Shown here piece after piece: positions 24,301 through 36,027 of a stretch of DNA of 64,000 nucleotides. Positions within the stretch are counted from its first letter, which is position 1; the number at the start of each line of letters is the position of its first letter. Origin of the DNA: Ophiothrix spiculata (Eukaryota; Echinodermata; Ophiuroidea; Amphilepidida; Ophiotrichidae); the NCBI GenBank assembly GCA_000969725.1, contig JXSR01S073467.1. The stretch is one strand, 5' to 3'. The position numbers and the translations under genes were made by a program. The notes below the pieces were generated by a model. The model was not told the origin of the DNA, did not search any database, and worked only from the letters and a program-made list of their open reading frames with translations.

Positions 24301-25009
24301 TAAGGCCAAGTGACACACGACAAGTACTGGATTAGCTCCTAAAGAGATACAGTTTCAATAACTGACCATGACTAGAAGAGTACCAACAAACCTCACACAT
24401 TCAACATAAGACATTGTTACCAGATAATGACCATGCAGTTGTTACGTAAAATTAGAAATAATCCTATAAAATTGGCTCTTGCTATTATGTAGGTTATGAA
24501 TGTTATATTTATTACTCTCAAATATATTTAGCAGTTGAAAGATCAGTGAAAGCTATTTAGGGCAATTACATATTTTTATAAAGAAACAATTCAATTAAAA
24601 ATATTTGTTTGATTCATCAGAAGGTACTGGTAGGTTACAATACACATGCTTTATTGATATTTCAACAACTCACTGTGTCTCTTTATAGCGTACCGAGCGT
24701 ACCGTTGTTGATTCGTGATGAATTCACATTTGATATTCAAATTAGCACGTTACACATGGCACGGCGTTTACGGAAGTGCGTTTACGCAGTATACAAAAGT
24801 TGACGCACTGATCATCACATGTCGGACACAGCGTTAAAAATCCCGGTGCTTGGACAAAATTGATAACGTCAAAGCATAAGAGATTCACAAATTAGCACTT
24901 TGCTTCAGATAAGCTAAATATTTTTAGAAGATTAGTAGGCCTACCTGTTAAATTCAGAAACATTTAAAATTTAATTCATACGTTTTTCAGGAAGATTTTT
25001 GTTGTTGAA
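24301..25009. other. Spacer, no gene recognised
   Basis: Positions about 24408-24480 resemble 13608-13690. Positions 24690-24860 are richer in CG than the surroundings (phrases such as GTACCGAGCGTACCG), perhaps part of an unrecognised insertion. The ends of any such insertion are not clear. Confidence 0.4.
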
Positions 25010-25091
25010 AGGTATTCAAACACGCCACAGAACGCATGGATGCATAGTTGTTTATTCGCGATGAACAACTCTGTGGCGTATTTGAATACCT
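25010..25091. mobile_element. 82-bp perfect-arm fold-back element
   Basis: The left arm AGGTATTCAAACACGCCACA and the right arm (complement AGGTATTCAAATACGCCACA) pair over 22 bp with one difference. Inside, GTTGTT and AACAAC form a second, nested inverted repeat around TTCGCGA. The ends are sharp, with no pairing continuing outward. It is probably a minimal MITE or a structured RNA-like hairpin. Confidence 0.65.
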
Positions 25092-26164
25092 ACATGTAAA
25101 AAGAATAATATTATTAGAAAAATAACAAGAAGGATCTATGACAGCCCCATCGTGTGCCATCAAAAGATAAGCAAATAACATGTATAACAAGCCACCATTC
25201 CACAATGTATCTGTTAATGATCCCTTAATATTTTAATTTTGCAAAACAAATGTTCTTGCAAGTGAGAGGTGCCAGAAAGTCATTTCTGAAGAAAAAAAGT
25301 ATATCATACAATATTGATGTAAAATATTTCCAAATCAATAGGGACACAATATAACTGATAAAAACCCGAACCAAACTGTCCCTATTGCTTTAAGTCCTTA
25401 CTAATGTTACAGTTTTTCAAGCTCATGTTGGTTGGACATAAATCAATAGCTTTTAGTTGGTTTGAGAAGGTAATAGTGTCATTGCATGGCAGGTGCCAGA
25501 CATGCCCACAGTAACAACCTCTTTACACTCAGGTTGGGTCTAGCCATTGCATTAACTCAATGACCTAAATAAATCTTGGTTTTATAAATGAAAATGGGAT
25601 ATTTGGCTTAAATACACATACAAATTTAACTTTTAATGTTATTAAAATATGTGGAAGAAACTTTCTGTCTATATTCATTTTAATTTACTCCCAAGGAAAA
25701 AAGATTGCAGCATATAGTGGCTTCAACAAGAGGTTGAGAATGCTAGTGTCCTATTAAATTCTCTATTCTTAAGTCCATGTTAAGTTAATATAATGACATA
25801 CAATTCAAGCTAGGAGTTTTTTAGTACAGGTTTGCTCTGAATATTTAGCTTTGATATTATATAAAGTGCTTTCTGGAGAAGTTTTAGAAGACTTTCTGTA
25901 ATACACAAATGCAATGTCTAGTACACTGTCCTTGTAGTGAGGTTTCTTATAAGGCCAAAAAATACTTCTGTCTCAGTGGCCCACATGCATTGCTTTTAAA
26001 ATGAGATTAAACATGTTTTTTTTTTCGTATCTATACAAAATGCATCGCCACTAAAACTCAATTTTTTGTTTTCATTTTCATTTTTTCAACACCTGATCAA
26101 ATTATAGCCCAAGTACACATTTCTTTATGATAGAGCTAAGTTTAATTGATTCGGTATGCATACA
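25092..26164. other. AT-rich spacer, no feature seen
   Basis: I found no gene, long repeat or RNA signature here. Confidence 0.45.
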
Positions 26165-26497
26165 TATATATGATATTACAGACTGTGTAACTTGCACTAT
26201 AAAGCATTTGTTATTTCCGCTTTTCCTATTCACTCATCCAATTCAACTATGTATTTTCTGAATGTATGTCACTCTAGCACTGGGTTATTTCATACCAGTG
26301 TGCCAAAAATGATGTCAAAATACTTTTATAATGCTTCATCATAGAGTAGAGTGATTTGTCAACTATTGAAAGTTGGAGTATTTAAAATAATAAAGGTTTG
26401 TCAGTCGGAAAATAGTTGAATTGGACGAGTGGATAGGGTATATGATATTACAGACAGTGTAACTTGCACTATAAAGCGTTTGTTATTTCTGCTTTCT
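26165..26497. mobile_element. Inverted-repeat cassette enclosed by 58-bp direct repeats
   Basis: An inverted repeat of 26 bp (left arm 26225-26250, starting CCTATTCACTCATCCAATTC; right arm 26412-26437) bounds about 213 bp. Immediately outside are near-identical direct repeats (about 26167-26224 and 26440-26497) containing ATTACAGAC, GTGTAACTTGCACTATAAAG and TTTGTTATTT. The first direct repeat ends exactly where the left arm begins. The direct repeats are far longer than usual target-site duplications. No coding sequence is present. Confidence 0.65.
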
Positions 26498-27158
26498 TTC
26501 AGCGGCTTAATAATAATATGATAAGTTTTCACAAATATATCTGAACATGCATATGAGTCTACATTATGTTTCATGTGTCGAAAGCATTGTGAACAGTTCC
26601 TTTTGGGCCGAATGTTTTGCTTTTGTTTAATGGTAGTTTTTTACACCAATAAACATTATGATTGTTCGTGTTTGAATTTGTAATGAAGGGGATGTTTTCT
26701 GAGAAACTGGGCTTAACATAGATGTGCTGAAATACAGCTTTAAGTGATTATTGAAGATTTTAGTGGACGGATCTACCCTATGGAAAATCTTTTTGTTTAC
26801 CACGTAATACGATTCTTCCTGCATTTGCCGGGAGTAATTTTTTTGTTTTTGGTTGATCTTTTTTAAAGCATAAATTATTTAGATGATTCAGTACCTTATT
26901 CTTGTCAGTAAATGTTTTTTGCACCCTATTTGATGGTCAAATTTTTTGACCCTTTTCCAATTTCTTGAAATCTTGACTTCCATTGACCTTGATTCTCTCA
27001 GGTCTATAGATGTGTGTACATTGGAAGGCCTGTGTTGAGGCCAGGACAGATCCAGCATTTTGGCGATCGTGCCATTTCAATTCAAATGCAAACCAATACA
27101 AGCCAGATGCTTTTACTCTCCCAAAACACAAAGAAATGTATTAGAAATATAATGAAAA
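26498..27158. other. Spacer, no gene recognised
   Basis: A 64-codon minus-strand frame at 26937-27131 has no recognised motif and no paralogue. No repeat was delimited. Confidence 0.4.
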
Positions 27159-27600
27159 AATAAAATTATGCTTCGTTTAAAAGATATGGCAATTATTCTC
27201 TTTCCCTATTCCATAGGATTACATGTAAGAGCGCCATCTTAAAACGTATCGTATTTGTTAATTAAACGGCCGATCAGGCCTATTTTCGGATATGTGGTGC
27301 GCAATTCAAAATAAGGTGGGGTTAACATTTTGAAGGGGTGTGGTTAACATTTACCCCCAAAAAATGGATTTTGGCCCAAGTCCCTAAAAACCTAATAAAA
27401 TCGCCTATTTTCTGCCTAAAAACCGACTAAATTTGAATATTTTGAGCCAAAACTTTCAGAGAAAATTACTAGCCACCCTTACCACCACTCCACCGACTTG
27501 CATCGCTATACGCCTCACCAGTTCCGAGAAACGAGCCCGGACGGACGGATGGAAGAACGGACGGACAACCAGAAAACATAATGCCTCTGGCGGAGGCATA
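27159..27600 (+). mobile_element. Second, shorter copy of the composite element
   Basis: This aligns with 17033-17615. It shares the phrase GGATTACATGTAAGAGCGCC (27211 and 17090), the CCACTCCACCGACTTGCAT phrase, the GGACGGAC-rich segment, and the identical terminal hairpin (27581-27599) followed by an A-rich run. It lacks the 164-bp internal duplication. A common 3' end with a variable 5' extent is what retroposed or 5'-truncated copies show, but the class is not proven. Confidence 0.75.
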
Positions 27601-28970
27601 AAAAAGGTTTATATGGCACTAAAGAAACCTTTAATTTTCTCATTTATGTGGCGTACTATAAGAAATATATGAGGACCCCTACTTTAGAACATGATTAAAC
27701 GAGGGGCATAGCTATTTTTGTAAAAAAGGTGTAGCATTTAGCTTTTTTGTCAAAAGTCACTGAGACAAGGTTGTTGTTTTTTTGCCTAATACACAAGAGT
27801 AGAATAAACAATATCATTGGTGCAAAGGGCATCAGATTTGTTTTGACACTTAAGTTTTAGTGTCTGCATAATTATGTTTCTTGACTTTTTAAAAACTTTA
27901 AATTAGATTATATTCTTTCCCTATGCCATGCAGTTATTAGTTTCCATCTCTTTGTCCTCCTTATATGTGAAATTGAGTATGTGGTGTCGATAGTGTTGAG
28001 ATGATTGGTTCCCTCATAATGACCTCAAGATATCATAATACACAAATGCTTCTATAGCTTAAGAAGCTATTTTTTACCAAACTGACTAATTTTGGGAACA
28101 GTTTGAACCAAAAGCTTGGCTTCCATTTTATTTTAAAAGGCAAAATTATAGGCCCTATTGTTCATTAAAAGAGCTACTCGATAATAATGAATTTGGGCGA
28201 CATATTTTGGCCATTCTGTACTACTACTTTTCAATCATGTGCATCATCATATTACATTCTTCATGGAGTATTTCCACTTTTGACAGATGCTGTATTTTCT
28301 TTATCACTTTTCATTTCTGTCATCATACCAAACACAGGGTTTTTGAGTTGTGTCACTAGCCATTTGGTTGACCTCATTTTTGGTGGATAACTGTCATGTT
28401 GTGTCAATATTGACCACCTGAATTTCTGACTTGCAAGCTTCATGTATGTGATCCATGTCAGTATGAATGGGTACAGTGAGAAAACCCATAAACAAAGTGC
28501 TGTCTATGAAGACAATATTCTTACTCAATGATAAAAATTCTATAACATCAAGCTTCAACTTTGTTTCTACAATCTACAATTACATCAATATAAAAACATT
28601 ATAAGAAATAGTTTTAGTTTTTATTTAGGGCTTATCACTTATAAATATTATTTTGATGTTTACTTAATTGTACACATTGCATGGTCAGAACTGTGATGCA
28701 ATTGGTTAACATATGTGTTGTTTGGGTAAGTTAAATCATGACATTTTCCTTGTTGTGATGTGATTATTCCAGTGGCCCATACATCTACGCATTGCTAACA
28801 TATTATTCAAAAATGGAGAAGTATGCATTCACGTATAACAATAAAAATCAATCACAAATGGACACCAAGCTATGCAGTAAGTAAATTGTCACGTAACAGG
28901 TTATTTGGCATGCACAACACATACATCAAAACGCTTCCTTTTACCAGCTATCTTTTTGCCATGGTAATTC
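27601..28970. other. AT-rich spacer, no feature seen
   Basis: I see no gene or repeat that I can support. Short frames on both strands overlap (28187-28443) and carry no motif. Confidence 0.45.
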
Positions 28971-28993
28971 TACCTCTACCTCTACCTCTACGT
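28971..28993 (-). repeat. Hexamer microsatellite at the LINE 3' end
   Basis: About four CTCTAC units on the plus strand (GTAGAG on the LINE strand) mark the 3' end of the element. Short terminal tandem repeats are known for CR1/L2/jockey-type LINEs. Confidence 0.8.
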
Positions 28994-29114
28994 GGATACT
29001 CAGCATAATCCTCCAATAGGATGTTGTGCTAAGGGAAAACTTGTTGCTCTTGTGCGGTGCCAGAGTTGTTGTGCTTATATATATACAATGTGCGAGTAAA
29101 AACAATGGATGCAA

Positions 29115-30326
29115 TTAGATGTGTGCTGCAACGGCTTCCCTGAAGACCTCAGCCGATGGAGCTGCGAGGACATTTCCAGGAAGACTGTTCCACCAGGTGA
29201 TTGTACGTGGGAAGTAAGAGAACTGGTACAGCTGAATGCGAGATTGGATGGTCTGGTATTTCAGAGGATGATATGATCTGGTTCTACCCGGTGCCATTGG
29301 AGTGAGATACTCATGAGGATTGATTGATAACTGCTGGTGATGGATTCTGTACAGCAAGAGTAGGCTAGTTGATTGACGTCCGCATTCGAGGGTTGGCCAC
29401 TCAAGTTCTTTTAGCATGCCAGTTACACTCTCTTTCCTGCGATAATTGTTGACGACAAATCGGGCTGCCTGTCTTTGGATGTTTTCGACTTTAGCAGTAT
29501 ACTTCTTGGTGTACGGGTTCCAAATTGGTGCGCAGTACTCCAGATGTGGTCGGACAAGAGAGAAATAAGCTAGTTGATGAAGTCTACGGGAGCTGCATCT
29601 GAGGTTGCGCCTAATTAAACCCAGCATCCTGTTGGCTTTTGCAGTGATGTTGTTAATGTGCGTATGCCAAGACAAGTTGTTTGTCAAAGTCAAGCCAAGA
29701 TATGGGTATTCCGTCACTAACGTAAGAAGGCTGCCTCCCATGTTATATGAGTTGTTGGTGGTGTTGCGTTTCAGACTAAAGCGGATGGTGTGGCATTTGT
29801 CTGTATTGAACTTCATGTTCCATTTAATAGACCATTGGTGTAGAGTATCTAAAACCTGTTGCAATGCATTTGAATCATCAGTGTTGTTTATCGGTCTGTA
29901 GAGAAGACAATCGTCGGCGAAAAGCCTGATCTTGGATAAAATTCCGGATGACAAGTCATGAATAAAAGTTAAAAATAACAAGGGTCCTAGGACAGTTCCT
30001 TGGGGGACGCCTGATGAAACTGGCACCCAGTTGGAAGTCTCACCATCCACCATGACTCGCTGAGACCGTTTGGTGAGGAAGTTGTCAATCCAGGAAAGTA
30101 GAGGGCCTCTTACACCATAATGATCGAGTTTTCTTAGAAGGCGTTGGTGTGGCACTCTGTCAAATGCCTTGGAAAAGTCCAAAACAATGGTGTCTACTTG
30201 CTCTCCCTTGTCCAGTGACTTTGCTAAATCACTGGTGGTGATGATGAGCTGTGTTTCACAGGACCTGCCTGACCGAAACCCATGTTGCTCGTCTATCAGG
30301 ATGTTATTTTCATCGTAGTGATTCAT
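29115..30326 (-). pseudogene. LINE reverse transcriptase, open 403-codon remnant
   Basis: This would copy element RNA into DNA at the target site. From the in-frame Met at 30326, visible RT motifs are DEQHGFRSGRSCETQ (residues 12-26), the catalytic DFSKAFD (50-56), SGVPQGTVLGPLLF (105-118) and the catalytic FADD (136-139). They are followed by the thumb-like region and a C-terminal tail of about 250 residues with the RPHLEYCAPIWNPY phrase common in jockey/CR1-like proteins. The Met is internal, not a true start: the same frame continues upstream with the SNYRPVSIT motif until a frameshift near 30530. All catalytic residues are kept, but the protein lacks the endonuclease and the start of ORF2. 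Confidence 0.92.
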
Positions 30327-30800
30327 AATGTGACTAAATATTATATGCTCAAGTGTTTTGCAGCATATGGACGTGATGGAGACTGGACGGTAATTTGATG
30401 GTACATTGCGTTCGCCCTTCTTGTAGATAGGTTGTACGTTTGCAGAGCGCCAATCTTCTGGAACCTCACCGGTGTCTATTGATCTCTGGAATATGATGGT
30501 AAGGATAGGAGCTATCTCCTCACTGAGTTCTTTAGTATGCGAGCTGATACTCCATCTGGTCCAGTAGCCTTTTTGACATTCAGCGAGTTTAAAAGTTTCA
30601 AGACTCCTTCATTAGAGATGGTTATGTGAGCGGCCGCAGGATGATTAGAGGCTCCCATATTTGGAACAGCTGATGTGTCCTCATCTGTAAAGACAGATCG
30701 GAATTGTTCATTAAAGCATTCAGCTTTTGCTTTGCTGTTGAAGACGACTTTAGAGCCACTTTTTAGGGAAGATATTGATGTTGAATCTAGCTTTTTCTAT

Positions 30801-31784
30801 GCTGTAAACATAGGGTCTTAGTAATGACCTGCTTTTATAAGACCAGCCTCCAGAAAAACACATTATAGAAAAACAGAATTATATGAGCTGCAACAGTGTT
30901 GATTGTCCTGTTTACTTTACCTTAAAGAAAATTGACATCCATAAAGTTTCATTATTCACAGTTAAGCTTACCAAACGTTATGTCCCTAGACTGTAAGTGG
31001 GTGAATAAATGTGAACTTTGAAGTCTGTTACATATGTTAGGGCTTTTATCAATGTATCAAAACCAATACAAATGTAAATTAAAACCACATTTTGGAGAAG
31101 GTAAAACTTTGTTGACTGTGGTGCTGTCAATTTATTAATGACTTCCTTCAATAAAACTGCTATGCCATATTCACATCAGCTCACAATCGTATCACTTACC
31201 TAACATTTTCAAATAAATGCCTCAAGAAATACTCCAAAATGCAACTATTAAAATGGCATATGAAACAGTTGAAATAGCAAAATGGCAACACCTCATAACA
31301 CTAGCATATTTTAATCTCCTTGGTCACGATCTACACAATATTATAGGTCAAAGTTGCATCTTACTCGCACACTTCAACACTGAAAAACAAGTGTAATTCC
31401 GGCATTCAAATTATGATGACAAACTGGATCAGATGGTCAATGTCATTCAGTTTGCCTTCTACAAGATAAATTGGCTGTAGTTGGTGAATTATATCTAGTC
31501 ATGGTGTTTGCAATTTAACAACATTCACATATGTTGGTGTTAATTAGCCATACAGAATGATATCATATATAATATGCATGGTGTATTAACTATGTGAGCA
31601 ATGGAGAAATTATTTTTATTTTTGCAATCATAAATTACACCCTAGGATAGTTAGTTTTACTGAACCTAAAGATTACACAACTTAATTATATATCCAACTA
31701 TTATTGCTTCAAATTCATTTCAGACACTTAAATGAAAATGTTACAAAATCTTAAAAAAATAAGAATGAAAATTACAATCTACAG
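30801..31784. other. AT-rich spacer, no feature seen
   Basis: No gene or repeat was recognised. Confidence 0.45.
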
Positions 31785-31970
31785 AAAATATTATATAAAT
31801 AATGAATGTTATGAGTGCAATGGTAAGAATATTTTAATGATATGAAAAATGAAATGTTCCATTTAACGAGGCAAAGCCGAGTCAAATGGAACATTTCATT
31901 TTAATCAAATAAGAATATTTTTTCCATTGCACGAATTCAAACATTTATAATTTGTTTTATATAACTCATA
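31785..31970. mobile_element. Fold-back element of about 185 bp
   Basis: Nested inverted segments pair outward from a centre near 31874. ATGAAATGTTCCATTT (31849-31864) pairs with AAATGGAACATTTCAT (31884-31899), and GTGCAATGG (31815-31823) pairs with CCATTGCAC (31924-31932). Weaker AT-rich pairing extends outward to about 31785 and 31970. The loop contains GAGGCAAAGCCGAG, itself partly self-complementary. It is a typical fold-back MITE with no coding capacity. Confidence 0.7.
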
Positions 31971-32063
31971 TTGTCATTTGATGCCATTCACTTCTAAGGC
32001 CTATATCTTGAAAGGTCTATTTATACTATACAGTCAACTATGTATTGGCAAGCAGAGTACATT

Positions 32064-32108
32064 TTTTATTTTCCATTTGCACTGGTTGAGTGCAATGGAA
32101 AATAAAAA
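32064..32108. repeat. Short hairpin related to the 31.8-kb fold-back
   Basis: TTTTATTTTCCATTTGCAC and GTGCAATGGAAAATAAAA form inverted arms around a loop of about seven bases. The GTGCAATGG phrase is the same as in the outer arms of the element at 31785-31970, so the two may be parts of one larger or degraded element. Confidence 0.6.
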
Positions 32109-32332
32109 CTGCATTTTTGCCGATGAGTAAAAAATGATAAACGCCACAAATGACAAGAATCTTTGTACGAGTTATAAAATACATATTGATGCTAAGTCTT
32201 TCTATCAAACAACTATAAACTTAGATGTAATGGTCAGCATTTGCAAATCCTGTTTTCTTTAATGATCAGATAGACAAATATAAATCGACTTATCCTTTGC
32301 TTTACTTAAGAAAATTGAATTTAGTAACACCT

Positions 32333-32480
32333 GATGATATTGACACACTCTGTTCAGGTTTTCTTTATTGACAGTCAAGTGTTTTCAGCCTTCAACAAAC
32401 TCCTCATGTTTCTCCTACTGCATGCATACCTGTCAAGGTGTCATGTGAAGCCATTTTGTAGCAAATCACAGATTTCTTCT
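32333..32480. repeat. Conserved island shared with 14966-15115
   Basis: This is the counterpart of the island at 14966-15115, nearly identical over about 140 bp with non-matching flanks. It is followed by a local imperfect duplication of about 38 bp (near 32452-32490 and 32491-32529). The exon or non-coding alternatives are as described for the other copy. Confidence 0.6.
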
Positions 32481-32529
32481 TCATATAGAGTATTTTGTAG
32501 CAAATCATAGATTTGTTCGTCATAAAGAG

Positions 32530-34081
32530 CATTTCATATTAAATGTAAAATACAGAATTAATAATCTTCAGGCCCTATATCATAGTTGGTTCCTATTATT
32601 ATCTATATCAAAAATCTAGACATTATGCATGTTTCAATCCTCCACCTGCACCAACCCATCCTGTTATATTTTTTCTCATATTTCTACTTCTTCAAGAAAG
32701 AAGTATAGAATTCCTTGTGTAGAATTCACTCTCTTGGTAAAAATGTCAAGAGCAATTTTCCGCTTCTACTTGAACCCTATTTATATATATTCCATTTCTA
32801 AGATTTGAAGCAGAAGAGTAACTATAAATTTCTTTCCTTATATATCTGACAAGAAAATTCAACTCAATTAACTTCAACAGGTATTTATTTAGAGACAAAT
32901 TCCCAGCAAAATGCATAAATATAGTAATTTCAATTAATGTTGAGCAAAATTCCTGGCAAGCTCACTCAATACAACCAATTTATGCAGGAGCACAAGTCAC
33001 CAAACCAAACAGACAACAAAATCCACAACTTGAATATTCCAAATCATGTGATAAAAGATTAAATATAAGGCAATATGAGAGACGGCTGGTTAGACAACAT
33101 GGTATAAAGCTGTACCTTTTAGTACAAAGTGACCATCTCGAGTTGAACAAGTTCTATCTCTGTATTACAATCAAGTCTTTGCATACTATGATTGGATCGA
33201 TATTCCCCAAGGAAGCTGCCTTGAGGTGCAAAGGAACATGGTGCAGCTAATCAACAACTGTGACAGACATGTAACAGATTTATAACAGTTGCCACAACCA
33301 CAAAAAAGAAACAAATTGGGCTCCATTATAATAGCTAATCCTCTCACTGATTACAAAAAATGTATTACTTTATGCATATTGGTAAAAGTCCAAATTAGGC
33401 CCCTAAAGCATTATTCTACCAATATGATTATAATTCAACAGGTGAACTAATTCAAGATTTTAAAAAGTAGATTAAAAAGTAGAGAAAGTAAAAGTTTCTT
33501 GTTTAATGCTACTTTACAAGTTCATATGTAAACATCTACACTATGGTCTAGGAACTAATGAAAAAAATCAAATGATAAAGAAGGATAAAGAATTTGTGAT
33601 AATTAAAGAAAAAAATCTGTTTGCAGTCTTATGGTAAAACTGGATACGCTTTGACACAATGCGACTACAAAACAATGTTTGCTTAAAATCTAATAATAAA
33701 TTAGATGAGAAAAGAATGAGATATGGTCACTGACTACTTGTAAATTACTTTCCAGCAATGTTGCTGAACAGGATCACAAAGTTCTAGACAGACCTTATTA
33801 AAAGCAATATCTTTCATCTATTTGAACCAATGAACTACACGAGCCTAACACGCTGCATGGATAAAAGCAATTAAACACCAATCTTACACTATGTGTACTT
33901 ACAATCAGCATTTTCATTCTCCCATTGTCTGTACACACATTTAATGAGTATCAAACCAATCCAACGATACACAAAGTGTACTTCAACACAAGTTAAGTGT
34001 ACTGTACTACTTTAATAGCCTTATACAACATCATGAATTGACAATACGTGTTGCCACAAAACCAGTCTAATTGGCTGAGCT
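32530..34081. other. AT-rich spacer upstream of module A copy 2
   Basis: No gene or delimited repeat was seen. Short frames are uninformative. Confidence 0.45.
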
Positions 34082-34656
34082 GCATCCAATCAATATATCT
34101 TCCTGCTGGGGAGGTTTTACACTAGCAAAAGAGCATTGCACGCTCAATGGAATCAATTTTGACCTGGTACTGTCCATTTTCCTACGTAATTTGCATCGCT
34201 GTAAGAGCTAAAGTGGGAACTATATCCAATTCATACATTATTAATGACTCCAACAGCCTGGACGCCACAAACATGGATTATCTTGTCAGTAAAACTGTCT
34301 TTGGGAAAATTAACAAATATAGAAAGATTTTGGAATAAAACAAATGTAGAATATTTCAGGTTTCAAAATAAAATAAGAATTTGATCCAACTCAAAAGTGA
34401 AGCTAAATATGACTGAAAAGCTGATGTTTGTGACACAATTCAACATCAGATATAATTTGTTTACATGTTTGAAACAAATATAGTGTAGAATGGTTGAATT
34501 TTATGTTTTGTTAATAAATGATGTCCTTTAGGAAACTGTGAAAAACAGAAATACAAAATACCAAAAATAAAATACAAAAATCACTATTTACCAAAGGTAA
34601 TTCTTTACCAAAACAAAACACAGTTATACATAAAGTCTAAATTTGAAAAATATTAA

Positions 34657-34794
34657 CCCTTTCAGTCCTGAATTTCCATAAAGGTATATATAACCAATAC
34701 TGAATTAATATGTACTCAATAAGAATTAGAACGCCTGAGCGTTCTCCCGTAACCTCCATTGGAAACGCTCAAGCGTTCAATAGGTTCAAAAGGG
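34657..34794. mobile_element. piggyBac-like MITE, 138 bp
   Basis: The element is flanked by TTAA (34653-34656 and 34795-34798). Its ends are CCCTTT at the left and AAAGGG at the right. Inside are short inverted motifs (GAACGC, GAGCGTTC and CAAGCGTTC). The matching place in module A copy 1 (near 555-570) has no insert. TTAA specificity suggests piggyBac-type mobilisation. It is a different family from 19088-19309. Confidence 0.65.
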
Positions 34795-34960
34795 TTAAAT
34801 GTACAGTTATCAGTAAATGATATAAAATGATTGTAAGATATTCTGCCACAAGTATACAATATCTGTTTTAATATGAAGCACAAACAGATATAGTAACACA
34901 TGTAAGATAGTGGTCCCATTTCGTCCATATTATTCAAAGTTTAACAGAGAACAAAATGCA

Positions 34961-35229
34961 TAGATTAAAGAAAGTACAGATCTGGTTTATTTACACCCTA
35001 AAAATTTGTCTGAGTTAGGGAATTGCGCCACGTGGGCGCCATGCCGAAACAAATGCTGCACAAGTGCGTAGTGACTCCGCTGTGAGTTGTGGGGCGCGCT
35101 ACTATTTCTTGACTACAACGTAATACGCATCTTACATGTTGCCACCAATTGTGCGTAAGCAAAGAACAACACTTGACTGGCTCGACAGCCGCATTCTCAG
35201 TCAAATTATTATTCAGTAGCCAGAGTATG
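34961..35229. mobile_element. 269-bp insertion with 10-bp target-site duplication
   Basis: ACAAAATGCA occurs at 34951-34960 and 35230-35239, directly bordering a GC-richer block. Module A copy 1 has one CAAAATGCA at about 755 and no insert. The block contains CpG-bearing phrases unlike its neighbours. A 10-bp duplication is compatible with retroposition (SINE, LINE fragment or processed RNA), but I see no clear A-tail, tRNA boxes or known motif. A hAT-type mover would give 8 bp. Confidence 0.6.
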
Positions 35230-36027
35230 ACAAAATGCAAGTGCACATTGATCTGAATATCTCAGATATTTACATTTACTTACAGACTTCTATGACCACA
35301 TATTGACATCAGCCTGGTGCAAAATTTCCCTTGCATTTAAACTGGGTATTAGACCCCACTGCTACAAGTAATCTGAGCCTGCTTGATTTCCAAAGATAAA
35401 TGTCCAATACACACACGATTTAACCTATCTACTCCTGATAGCAAATACACACGCCTTACACACAATAGCCCTCAACCTGCTATGCACTGCTGTAGAGTTT
35501 ATAGAAAGTACATTTTTTCATATAATGACCCATTTCAAAGCTTTTCCAATATTTTGAGTAAAAGATAAATAGACAGTCTAAACTTACTTCCAGTTGAAAA
35601 AGCAAACAAGCTGCCTCTAAGCACAGTATGTTTAATGCACGTACTGTCGTTCTTTATAAAATAAATTTTCCTCTCAGATGACTACATAAATATAAATTTG
35701 AGACCTTGCACTTTTAGTAGAGAGCATTGGTAAATAACTCATGATCTCATGTGCACTTTAATATTAACAAACATGGATGTCTGCAGTGTACAGCAAAATT
35801 CTGGTAACACGATATTCAAAGTCTGATCTTTTTGTCAACTATGTGCTGACTCGCCTGATTTTTCTACATAGCTCTTTTGTAAGTGATAAATTCATTTAAC
35901 CTTCTAAAATGTTATCAGGATATTTATATTAGTAGTTATTGCTGTATTTTGCACTTAGTATAGATTAATTAATAGATGCTTATGTTACTTACTTACTGAT
36001 TGTTACTTCTAAAATTGTGTTTGCTTT

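Larger units (their letters stand above)
28971..30800 (-). mobile_element. 5'-truncated CR1/jockey-type LINE
   Basis: The minus strand encodes the middle and end of a non-LTR retrotransposon ORF2. Coding similarity starts near 30800 with a pre-RT segment (including KAECFNEQFRSVFTDEDTSA and then KKATGPDGVSARILK), shifts frame once near 30525-30535, and continues through VPEDWRSANVQPIYKKGERN into the full RT. The endonuclease domain is missing, so the copy is truncated, as is typical of LINE insertions. After the stop, about 120 bp of 3' UTR ends in a hexamer array (28971-28993). Hexamer-type 3' tails fit the CR1/L2/jockey group. The element is not autonomous. Confidence 0.9.
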
